A DNA stretch of 5,275 bases from Actinomycetota bacterium (GTDB taxonomy: Bacteria > Actinomycetota > Actinomycetes > Actinomycetales > Microbacteriaceae), in contig JAHIOK010000070.1 of the NCBI GenBank assembly GCA_018895315.1, positions 1 through 5,275 on the forward strand, in the 5' to 3' direction. Made by a program: the position numbers and the translations under genes. A model generated the notes under the pieces. It searched no databases. It was given only the letters and a program-made list of their open reading frames with translations, and had not been told where the DNA came from. This document shows, piece after piece, positions 1-5,269 of the stretch. Within the stretch, counting starts at the first letter, position 1, and the number at the start of each line of letters is the position of its first letter.

Positions 1-10
1 AACGGTCTGC

Positions 11-36
11 CCTGTCTGGGTAGGCCCCCAGACAGG
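11..36 (+). promoter_or_regulatory. Leader hairpin overlapping the infB ribosome-binding site
   Basis: Bases 11-20 pair perfectly with 27-36 (10 bp, GC-rich) around a 6-base loop, TAGGCC. The right arm ends in the first G of the GGAG at 35-38, the only good Shine-Dalgarno match before the GTG at 43. When folded, part of the ribosome-binding site would be buried. No T-run follows, so it does not look like an intrinsic terminator. The fold is read directly from sequence; a role in limiting infB translation or in processing the upstream operon mRNA is inference. Confidence 0.6.
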
Positions 37-42
37 AGAATT

Positions 43-2814
43 GTGGCAAACGCAAAACCACGCGTGCACGAAATCGCCGCCGAACTCGGCGTCGACAGCA
101 AGGTCGCACTTGCGAAACTGAAGGAGCTCGGCGAATTCGTCAAGAGCCCCTCGTCCACCATTGAGCCCCCCGTGGCTCGCAAGCTGCGTGCGGCCCTCGA
201 GGCCGAGGGCGCTTCGAAGCCGGCGGCACCCGCCGCGGCTCCGTCGAAGCCCGCCGGCGCCTCGTCGGCCCCGCGTCCCGGTGGCGCTCGCCCCGGACCC
301 GCTCGTCCCGCAGCTCCCACCCCTGCTCCGGCTCCGGCAGCCCCTGCTCCCGCAGCTCCCGCAGCTCCGGCATCCCAGACCCCCGCAGCTCCGACTCCCG
401 CCGCTCCCGCTCCCGCTGCTTCGGCACCGGCCGAGGGTGCGGCTCCGTCCGGAGATGCCCCGCAGGCTCCCCGCCCCGGTGGCGCGCCGCGTCCGGGCAA
501 CAACCCGTTCGCATCGGCGCAGGGCATGGGTCAGCGGCCCGCAGGCCCTCGCCCGGGCAACAACCCGTTCGCGTCGGCGCAGGGCATGGGTCAGCGGCCC
601 GCTCCGAGCCCCGGCAACATCCCGCGTCCGCAGGCCCCGCGCCCCGGCGCCCCTCGTCCCGGTGCTCCGCGTCCGGGTGGTGCGGGTCGACCCGGTGGCG
701 GCGGTCGTCCCGGCGCTCCCTTCCAGCAGCGTCCCGGCGGCCCCGGTCGTCCCGGCGGTGCCGGTGGCTTCCAGCGCCCCGGTGGCGCACCCGGTGGCGC
801 ACCGGCCGGTGGTTTCGCCGGTCGGCCCGCCGGTGGTGGCGGTCGTGGTCGCGGCCCCGGCGGCGGTACCGCTGGTGCGTTCGGCAAGGGTGGCGGCAAG
901 TCCAAGCAGCGCAAGTCGCGCAGGGCTAAGCGCCAGGAATTCGAGATGCGGGATGCCCCGGTCGTTGGTGGCGTCAAGGTCACGAAGGGCAACGGGCAGA
1001 TCATCCGCATGCGCCGCGGCGCATCGATCTCCGACTTCGCCGACAAGATCGAGTCGATCACGGGCTACACCGTTCAGCCCGGCACACTCGTGACGATCCT
1101 CTTCAACCTCGGCGAGATGGCCACGGCCACAGAGTCGCTCGATGAGGCCACCTTCGAGGTGCTCGGTGCCGAGCTCGGCTACAAGATCCAGATGGTTTCG
1201 CCCGAGGACGAAGACAAGGAGCTCCTCGAGAGCTTCGGTCTCGACCTCGACGCCGAGCTGGAGGCCGAAGACGAAGCCGACCTCGAGATCCGGCCGCCGG
1301 TCGTCACCGTCATGGGTCACGTCGACCACGGTAAGACCCGACTTCTCGACGCGATCCGCCAGACCAACGTCGTCGCCGGTGAAGCCGGTGGCATCACGCA
1401 GCACATCGGTGCGTACCAGGTCTGGACCGAGCACGAGGGCATCGAGCGCGCCATCACCTTCATCGACACCCCGGGCCACGAGGCGTTCACCGCCATGCGT
1501 GCCCGTGGTGCCCAGGTCACCGACCTCGCGATCCTGGTGGTCGCCGCCGACGACGGCATCATGCCGCAGACGGTCGAGGCGCTCAACCACGCTCAGGCCG
1601 CCGGTGTGCCGATCGTGGTCGCGGTGAACAAGGTCGACAAGCCCGACGCCAACCCGGCCAAGGTTCGTCAGCAGCTCACCGAGTACGGACTCGTCGCCGA
1701 AGAGTACGGCGGAGACGTGATCTTCGTCGATGTCTCAGCGCGTGCCGGCACAAACATCCAGGAACTGCTCGACGCGGTGCTGCTGACCGCCGATGCCGGG
1801 CTCGACCTCACGGCCAACCCGAACAAGGCCGCGCGCGGTGTCGCGATCGAGGCGAAGCTCGACAAGGGCCGCGGATCGGTGGCCACCGTGCTCATCCAGT
1901 CCGGAACGCTCCGGGTCGGTGACGCGATCGTCGCAGGAACCGCCTATGGACGCGTGCGTGCCATGGCCGACGAGAACGGCGACCCCGTGCTCGAGGCCTA
2001 CCCGTCGCGCCCCGTGCAGGTGCAGGGTCTGAACTCGGTGCCCCGCGCCGGCGACACCTTCATCGTCACCGAAGAAGACCGTCTGGCCCGTCAGATCGCT
2101 GAGAAGCGTGAAGCGGCCGAGCGCAACGCTCAGCTGGCCAAGGCCCGCAAGCGCATCTCGCTCGAGGACTTCACCCGCGCTCTCCAGGAGGGCAAGGTCG
2201 AGTCGCTCAACCTCATCATCAAGGGCGACGTGTCGGGTGCTGTCGAGGCGCTCGAAGAATCGCTCCTCAAGATCGAGGTCGACGATTCGGTGCAGCTGCG
2301 CATCATCCACCGCGGTGTCGGTGCGGTGACGGAGTCCGACGTGAACCTCGCGACGATCGACAACGCGATCGTCATCGGGTTCAACGTGCGCCCCGATGCG
2401 AAGGCCCGCGAGCGGGCGTCGCGCGAAGGTGTCGACATCCGCTTCTACTCGGTCATCTACAACGCGATCGACGACGTGGAACAGTCCCTCAAGGGCCTGC
2501 TCAAGCCGGAGTTCGAAGAAGTGCAGTCGGGTGTCGCCGAGATCCGCGAGGTGTTCCGCTCCTCGAAGTTCGGCAACATCGCCGGTGTCATCGTGCGCTC
2601 CGGCACCATCACCCGCAACGCCAAGGCGCGCGTCATCCGCGACGGTGTCGTGGTGGCCGATGGGCTTGCGATCGAATCGCTGCGTCGCTTCAAAGATGAC
2701 GTCACCGAGGTGCGTACGGACTTCGAGGCCGGTATCGGTCTCGGCAAGTTCAACGACATCCAGATCGGCGACGAGATCGAGACGACCGAACTGATCGAGA
2801 AGCCGCGCGGCTGA
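43..2814 (+). CDS. infB: Translation initiation factor IF-2
   Basis: This is the ribosome-dependent GTPase that brings initiator fMet-tRNA to the 30S subunit and promotes 50S joining; it acts in the cytoplasm. The protein is 923 residues. In order: an N-terminal IF2 domain (about 1-52), a low-complexity Pro/Ala/Gly/Arg linker (about 57-281), a basic patch (282-297, [12 protein letters not shown]), a second IF2 N-terminal domain (about 318-370), then the GTPase domain. Its motifs are intact: P-loop GHVDHGKT 425-432, switch I region GGITQHIG 449-456, DTPGH 475-479, NKVD 529-532 and SAR 565-567. Domain II follows (about 600-685), then domain III (about 705-800), and the C2 domain that binds fMet-tRNA (about 820-917). 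The GTG start at 43 is supported by AGGAG at 34-38 and by the conserved N-terminus ([13 protein letters not shown]) beginning just after it. The linker is longer than in most bacteria outside Actinobacteria. rbfA follows after 110 bases in the same direction. Identification is secure. Confidence 0.98.
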   Translation: MANAKPRVHEIAAELGVDSKVALAKLKELGEFVKSPSSTIEPPVARKLRAALEAEGASKPAAPAAAPSKPAGASSAPRPGGARPGPARPAAPTPAPAPAAPAPAAPAAPASQTPAAPTPAAPAPAASAPAEGAAPSGDAPQAPRPGGAPRPGNNPFASAQGMGQRPAGPRPGNNPFASAQGMGQRPAPSPGNIPRPQAPRPGAPRPGAPRPGGAGRPGGGGRPGAPFQQRPGGPGRPGGAGGFQRPGGAPGGAPAGGFAGRPAGGGGRGRGPGGGTAGAFGKGGGKSKQRKSRRAKRQEFEMRDAPVVGGVKVTKGNGQIIRMRRGASISDFADKIESITGYTVQPGTLVTILFNLGEMATATESLDEATFEVLGAELGYKIQMVSPEDEDKELLESFGLDLDAELEAEDEADLEIRPPVVTVMGHVDHGKTRLLDAIRQTNVVAGEAGGITQHIGAYQVWTEHEGIERAITFIDTPGHEAFTAMRARGAQVTDLAILVVAADDGIMPQTVEALNHAQAAGVPIVVAVNKVDKPDANPAKVRQQLTEYGLVAEEYGGDVIFVDVSARAGTNIQELLDAVLLTADAGLDLTANPNKAARGVAIEAKLDKGRGSVATVLIQSGTLRVGDAIVAGTAYGRVRAMADENGDPVLEAYPSRPVQVQGLNSVPRAGDTFIVTEEDRLARQIAEKREAAERNAQLAKARKRISLEDFTRALQEGKVESLNLIIKGDVSGAVEALEESLLKIEVDDSVQLRIIHRGVGAVTESDVNLATIDNAIVIGFNVRPDAKARERASREGVDIRFYSVIYNAIDDVEQSLKGLLKPEFEEVQSGVAEIREVFRSSKFGNIAGVIVRSGTITRNAKARVIRDGVVVADGLAIESLRRFKDDVTEVRTDFEAGIGLGKFNDIQIGDEIETTELIEKPRG
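493..602 (+). repeat. 60-bp-period direct repeat inside infB linker
   Basis: Bases 493-542 and 553-602 match at 49 of 50 positions; the only difference is 513 A against 573 G, a silent GCA/GCG alanine change. The period is 60 bases, so the frame is kept and a 20-residue unit is repeated. Each copy carries the peptide [17 protein letters not shown]. It lies in the disordered linker between the two IF2 N-terminal domains. NNPF-type segments are, as far as I know, common in actinobacterial IF2. The near-identical DNA suggests a recent duplication or gene conversion. Confidence 0.85.
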
Positions 2815-2834
2815 TCCGTTCGCAGAATACGATT

Positions 2835-2869
2835 CAGGATGCCCCGCCCCACCGGGGCGGGGCATCCTG
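2835..2869 (+). terminator. Strong hairpin between infB and rbfA, likely terminator or attenuator
   Basis: Bases 2835-2850 and 2854-2869 form a perfect 16-bp inverted repeat with a three-base loop (ACC). It starts 20 bases after the infB stop. The stem is very GC-rich and carries GGATGCC in its left arm and GGCATCC in its right arm. The following bases, GCTTTGT, hold only three T in a row, so a classical U-tract is weak; many high-GC actinobacterial terminators look like this. It may stop most infB transcripts, or stabilise the infB 3' end while some polymerase reads into rbfA. The structure is certain, its function inferred. Confidence 0.72.
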
Positions 2870-2924
2870 GCTTTGTACCGGCTCATAGGGTGCACGCGCA
2901 CACGGGCTCAGAGGGAGAGATGAC

Positions 2925-3413
2925 ATGGCAGGCGAACGACAGGCTCGAGTAGCCGACCGCATCCGAGTGGTGCTCGCGGAGCGCCTCGAGAAAGGGCTGC
3001 GCGACCCACGGCTCGGTTTCGTGACGATCACCGACGTCAAAGTGACCGGTGACCTGCAGCACGCGTCGGTGTTCTACACCGTCATGGGGGATGAAGCCCT
3101 GCGGGCAGACACGGCGGCCGCCCTCAAGTCGGCGACCGGCTTGCTGCGCACAGAGGTGGGAAAGAACCTCAACACCCGGCTCACGCCGTCGCTGGAGTTC
3201 TTCCTGGACGCGATTCCTGAGAACGCCGACCACATCGCGGCGCTTCTGCGGGAGGCGCGCGAGCGCGACGAGGCCGTTGCGGCGCTCGCCGCATCCGGAG
3301 CATACGCCGGCGACGCCGATCCCTACGTCAAGCCCCGCGCGGAGGCTGAGGACGACGCGTCGACGGCGGAGGAAGAGACGGGGCCCGCTGACGAGGCAGA
3401 CTCCCCGCACTGA
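2925..3413 (+). CDS. rbfA: 30S ribosome-binding factor A
   Basis: RbfA binds the immature 30S subunit and helps late maturation of the 5' end region of 16S rRNA; it is also associated with cold adaptation in E. coli. The protein is 162 residues, somewhat longer than the roughly 130 of E. coli. A single KH-type domain spans about 5-110, with the family's conserved segments visible: RVADRIRVVLAERLE (8-22), DPRLGFVTITDV (27-38), VTGDLQHASVFYTV (40-53), a short SATG turn (69-72) that matches the AxG element replacing the usual KH GxxG loop, and LTPSLEFFLD (86-95). From about 137 the tail is acidic and low in complexity. The ATG at 2925 is chosen because GAGGGAG (2911-2917) sits about seven bases upstream and the family N-terminus follows directly. 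An ATG at 2920 is out of frame and stops after ten codons. It follows infB as in many bacteria, but a strong hairpin lies between them, so it may be partly uncoupled. I see no convincing -35/-10 pair of its own in the gap. Confidence 0.96.
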   Translation: MAGERQARVADRIRVVLAERLEKGLRDPRLGFVTITDVKVTGDLQHASVFYTVMGDEALRADTAAALKSATGLLRTEVGKNLNTRLTPSLEFFLDAIPENADHIAALLREARERDEAVAALAASGAYAGDADPYVKPRAEAEDDASTAEEETGPADEADSPH

Positions 3414-3451
3414 TCCGTGAGGTCGCCAGTGGTGGGCGCTCGTCGCTCAGC

Positions 3452-3457
3452 TAGCCT
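3452..3457 (+). promoter_or_regulatory. Possible -10 element for the lipoprotein gene
   Basis: TAGCCT fits the loose TAnnnT -10 pattern of actinobacterial housekeeping sigma factors and lies 25 bases before the GTG at 3483. A start site about seven bases downstream would leave room for the AGGAAAGGA ribosome-binding site at 3468-3476. No TTGACA-like -35 is visible 16-19 bases upstream, so the support is weak. If real, it would make the lipoprotein gene independent of rbfA. Confidence 0.3.
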
Positions 3458-3482
3458 GTGGTCTCCGAGGAAAGGATGATCT

Positions 3483-4091
3483 GTGGCTCGATTGACCGCC
3501 GTGGCTCTGGCCTCAGGCGCTCTGTTGCTCGCGGTGCAGCTGGCGGGCTGCTCGGCCTCTGCCCCCGCTGAATCGGGGGCTACTTCGCAGGTTCCGCTGA
3601 CATCTGATCCTTCGACGTCGGCGTCACCCTCGGATTCCGATCCGCAAATCATCTCCACGACCGGTATCGGTGCACTTCGGCGGGGAGGCTCCTTCTCGGA
3701 AGCAGAACGGCAACTCGGCGGATCAACGGCAGATGAGCGGTGCCCACGGGTCCTCAGTCAGCGGACCGACTTCGCCACCTGGGTCATCGGGACACAAGAT
3801 GCGAACGCCGCAGGCAACGCCATCGATCTTCTGGCGATCGACAGCTTCGGATTCGATTCAGATTCCCGAGCGGCGCCGCGCACGAGCAAGGGGATAGGCC
3901 TCGGCTCGACGATAGAGGAGATTCGCGCTGCCTATCCGTTCGCGATAGACATCGAACCACGCCACGCGGATGCGGCCATCAGATACACGGATTCCGCCGG
4001 GTCGATGATCTTCGCGCTGAGGGACGGACGTGTGCAGGGGATCACGGTGCTCGCAGCAGACGCACATTATCCCTGGGAATACTGCGGATAG
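3483..4091 (+). CDS. Predicted secreted lipoprotein with internal duplication, function unknown
   Basis: I do not recognise a named family. The 202-residue product has a type II signal peptide: a short start (MAR), a hydrophobic stretch (about 4-21) and a lipobox LAGC at 20-23, so Cys23 should be lipidated and the protein held on the outer face of the membrane. A Ser/Thr/Ala/Pro/Asp-rich spacer (about 24-56) precedes the folded part. That part looks like two related units: one from GIGALRRGGSFSEAERQLGG (61-80) to LLAID (about 121), the other from GIGLGSTIEEIRAAYP (137-152) to the C-terminus. Only two cysteines follow the lipobox, Cys87 and Cys201, and they could form a disulphide outside the cell. 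The GTG start is supported by AGGAAAGGA at 3468-3476. Codon use differs from its neighbours: Ile138, Ile144 and Ile155 use ATA and Arg167 uses AGA, which are rare in such genomes. The gene converges on mutY with three bases between stops. That it is a real lipoprotein gene is likely; its role is open. Confidence 0.83.
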   Translation: MARLTAVALASGALLLAVQLAGCSASAPAESGATSQVPLTSDPSTSASPSDSDPQIISTTGIGALRRGGSFSEAERQLGGSTADERCPRVLSQRTDFATWVIGTQDANAAGNAIDLLAIDSFGFDSDSRAAPRTSKGIGLGSTIEEIRAAYPFAIDIEPRHADAAIRYTDSAGSMIFALRDGRVQGITVLAADAHYPWEYCG

Positions 4092-4094
4092 TGG

Positions 4095-4967
4095 TCAGGC
4101 GTCGGGGAGGCGGAGCATTCCGTCGGATGCCTCGGCGAGTCCGTCGGCGATGAGTGAGTCGATCGCCCGATCCCGCTGGTGTGGGTCTGGCCAGTCGGCC
4201 ATGACAGCGGTCAGCGTGACCGGCGCGGGCGCGGCATCCCGAAGCGTCCTGAGCACCGCACCCCTCGCTTGGCGGTCGCTGCCCTCGTAGCGTGCCTGAC
4301 GGCGGCGGTCATCACCCGTGTCGGGATACCCGGCTGTGCGCCACGCGCACATATGCGCGACGGGGCATGCATCGCAGCGCGGCGCGCGCGCTGTGCACAC
4401 CGTCGCGCCGAGCTCCATCGTCGCCGCGTTGACGATCGCCGCTGCGTCGTCGTCGAGGGGGAGGATCGCGGCCATCTGCTCGAGGTCACGGCGCGCCGGT
4501 GGTCCTGGCTGAGACCGCCCATCCAGCGCGCGCGCGAGTACCCGGCGCGTATTGGTGTCGACGACGGGATGCCGGTCGCCATACGCGAATACCGCCACAG
4601 CGCGGGCGGTGTAGTCGCCGATACCACTGAGCGCGAGGAGGGCATCGACATCGCGAGGCACTGCGCCGCGGTGGCGATCTCGGATCTCGACGGCCGCGCG
4701 ATGCAGCCAGAGCGCCCGTCGGGGATACCCGAGATTCGCCCACTGTCGTACGGCCTCGGCTGGGGCATCCGCCGCCAGAGCCGACGGGGTCGGCCAGCGG
4801 CTCAGCCAGGTCTCGAGATGCGGGATGACGCGAGCTACCGGCGTCTGTTGCAGCATGAATTCGCTGACGAGCACGCCCCACGCCCCGAATCCGGGCCGGC
4901 GCCACGGGAGGTCGCGGGCGTTCAGCCGGTACCACGCGATCAGGTCGGTCGCGATGTCAGGCACCAT
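4095..4967 (-). CDS. mutY: A/G-specific adenine DNA glycosylase
   Basis: MutY removes adenine paired with 8-oxoguanine, preventing G:C to T:A mutations in the GO repair system. The 290-residue protein matches E. coli MutY almost residue for residue in numbering. Visible elements are the catalytic Glu36 in SEFMLQQTPV (35-44), GYPRRALWLHRAA (80-92), the helix-hairpin-helix LSGIGDYTARAVAVFAYG (113-130), the catalytic Asp137 in VVDTNTRRVLAR (135-146), and the four cysteines of the [4Fe-4S] loop, C191-x6-C198-x2-C201-x5-C207. The C-terminal part (about 226-290) is not the MutT-like 8-oxoG recognition domain of E. coli; it looks like a short winged-helix-like segment (RQARGAVLRTL to IADGLAEASDGMLRL), which I recall from actinobacterial MutY proteins. 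The ATG at 4967 is the longest sensible start, but no good Shine-Dalgarno site precedes it. A GTG at 4964 (codon 2) is an alternative for a leaderless mRNA (see the -10 entry). It is transcribed towards the lipoprotein gene. Confidence 0.95.
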   Translation of the reverse strand: MVPDIATDLIAWYRLNARDLPWRRPGFGAWGVLVSEFMLQQTPVARVIPHLETWLSRWPTPSALAADAPAEAVRQWANLGYPRRALWLHRAAVEIRDRHRGAVPRDVDALLALSGIGDYTARAVAVFAYGDRHPVVDTNTRRVLARALDGRSQPGPPARRDLEQMAAILPLDDDAAAIVNAATMELGATVCTARAPRCDACPVAHMCAWRTAGYPDTGDDRRRQARYEGSDRQARGAVLRTLRDAAPAPVTLTAVMADWPDPHQRDRAIDSLIADGLAEASDGMLRLPDA

Positions 4968-4970
4968 CTC

Positions 4971-4976
4971 AGCCTA
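4971..4976 (-). promoter_or_regulatory. Possible -10 element of mutY, leaderless arrangement
   Basis: On the minus strand the bases just before mutY read TTAGGCTGAG then ATG. TAGGCT (4976 down to 4971) fits TAnnnT. It is three bases from the ATG at 4967 and six bases from the in-frame GTG codon 2 at 4964. A transcript starting six to seven bases after the hexamer would begin at or next to that GTG, giving a leaderless mRNA, a common arrangement in Actinobacteria. The absence of a well-spaced Shine-Dalgarno site fits. The nearest GGAG is 16 bases from the ATG, which is too far. No clear -35 is seen. Confidence 0.4.
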
Positions 4977-5035
4977 AGCAACTCCGAGCGGTCGCAGCAC
5001 GGCATCTCGAAGTGCCGCCGAACCACAGTCGCTGT

Positions 5036-5095
5036 GCGAAACCACATCTGATGGTCGACACGATGTGTGGTCTCGGGCACGAGGTGTGGTTTCGC
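5036..5095. repeat. Inverted repeat with 14-bp arms around TGTGGTTTCGC
   Basis: Bases 5036-5049 (GCGAAACCACATCT) and 5082-5095 (AGGTGTGGTTTCGC) are reverse complements except for one T/G position, which would be a G-U pair in RNA. The 32-base loop holds a further related copy (GATGTGTGGTCTCG, 5062-5075). A fourth, weaker relative (CCGAACCACAG) lies at 5018-5028. The set looks like a short dispersed intergenic repeat or a multi-site protein-binding region. It could also fold as a hairpin at the end of a transcript. Confidence 0.65.
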
Positions 5096-5096
5096 G
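5059..5096 (+). repeat. Two-copy 19-bp imperfect direct repeat
   Basis: Bases 5059-5077 and 5078-5096 are adjacent units starting CACGA, matching at 16 of 19 positions. The shared core is GTGTGGT-T-TCG, with C in the first copy and T in the second. The second copy is also the right arm of the inverted repeat with 5036-5049. The spacing of 19 bases is not a multiple of three, which fits noncoding DNA. Confidence 0.65.
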
Positions 5097-5106
5097 GGCC
5101 GCTCAC

Positions 5107-5188
5107 CGCGCCGGCCCGGGCACCCCCACCTCGCGCCGGCCCGGGCACCCCCACCTCGCGCCGGCCCGGGCACCCCCACCTCGCGCCG
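5107..5188. repeat. Perfect 25-bp tandem repeat, 3.3 copies
   Basis: Three identical 25-base units run 5107-5131, 5132-5156 and 5157-5181, followed by seven bases of a fourth unit (5182-5188). Each unit begins CGCGCCGGCCCGGG and ends CACCCCCACCT, and holds the 8-bp palindrome GCCCGGGC. The unit is almost entirely G+C and the minus strand is G-rich (GGTGGGGG). A period of 25 breaks any reading frame. Complete identity between copies points to recent expansion by slippage or recombination, so copy number may vary between strains. Confidence 0.9.
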
Positions 5189-5269
5189 CCGCACTGGAGG
5201 AGATTGCACGACCGGAGGCGAGTGCCCCGGCTTGTCGGTCCTCCGGTACGGGAATCTCCTCCGGTGCGG
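5189..5269. repeat. Nested palindrome built from 18-bp-period repeats
   Basis: The outer arms, 5189-5205 (CCGCACTGGAGGAGATT) and 5253-5269 (AATCTCCTCCGGTGCGG), are complementary at 16 of 17 positions, the exception being a G-T pair. The inner arms 5211-5218 (ACCGGAGG) and 5240-5247 (CCTCCGGT) pair perfectly, leaving a 21-base central loop. Each side is also a direct repeat with an 18-base period: GGAGG at 5196 and 5214 on the left, CCTCC at 5240 and 5258 on the right. Folded, it gives a long stem with a short irregular middle. It follows the 25-bp tandem repeat directly and stops six bases from the window end, so the array may continue. It could be a bidirectional terminator, a REP-like element or a cruciform. 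Confidence 0.75.

Noticed and set aside
161..1093. Arg/Pro/Ala-rich open frame in another phase over the infB linker
   Set aside because: It is an out-of-frame reading of the low-complexity linker; the infB frame continues unbroken on both sides.
2886..2891. TAGGGT as a possible -10 for rbfA
   Set aside because: The -35 position would fall inside the infB-rbfA hairpin arm and shows no resemblance to TTGACA; a TAnnnT match alone is too common.
1735..2901. Long minus-strand open frame (388 codons) opposite the 3' part of infB
   Set aside because: It lies antisense to a certain gene. Long antisense frames arise from GC-rich third positions, the peptide is low in hydrophobic structure and rich in Asp/Arg/Val/Leu, and no family is recognisable.
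2812..3420. Shared TGATCCGT at the ends of infB and rbfA
   Set aside because: Eight shared bases including a stop codon at two sites is too little to be more than coincidence; flanking bases do not match.
4179..5051. Plus-strand open frame of 290 codons opposite mutY
   Set aside because: It is a mirror of mutY, which has intact catalytic and iron-sulphur residues. The plus-strand peptide is Arg/Ala-rich with no recognisable domain.
5107..5188. CRISPR array
   Set aside because: The 25-base units are directly contiguous with no spacers between them.
4940..5209. Minus-strand open frames (4940-5209 and 4969-5154) reading GVPGPARGGGARAG-like repeats
   Set aside because: The peptide comes from the 25-bp tandem repeat, whose period shifts the frame at each unit, and the longer frame overlaps the mutY start. 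There is no ribosome-binding site or conserved feature.
5189..5269. Inverted terminal repeats of an insertion sequence
   Set aside because: The arms are only 47 bases apart with no room for a transposase, and no target-site duplication can be seen. A tiny MITE-like element cannot be excluded but is not supported.
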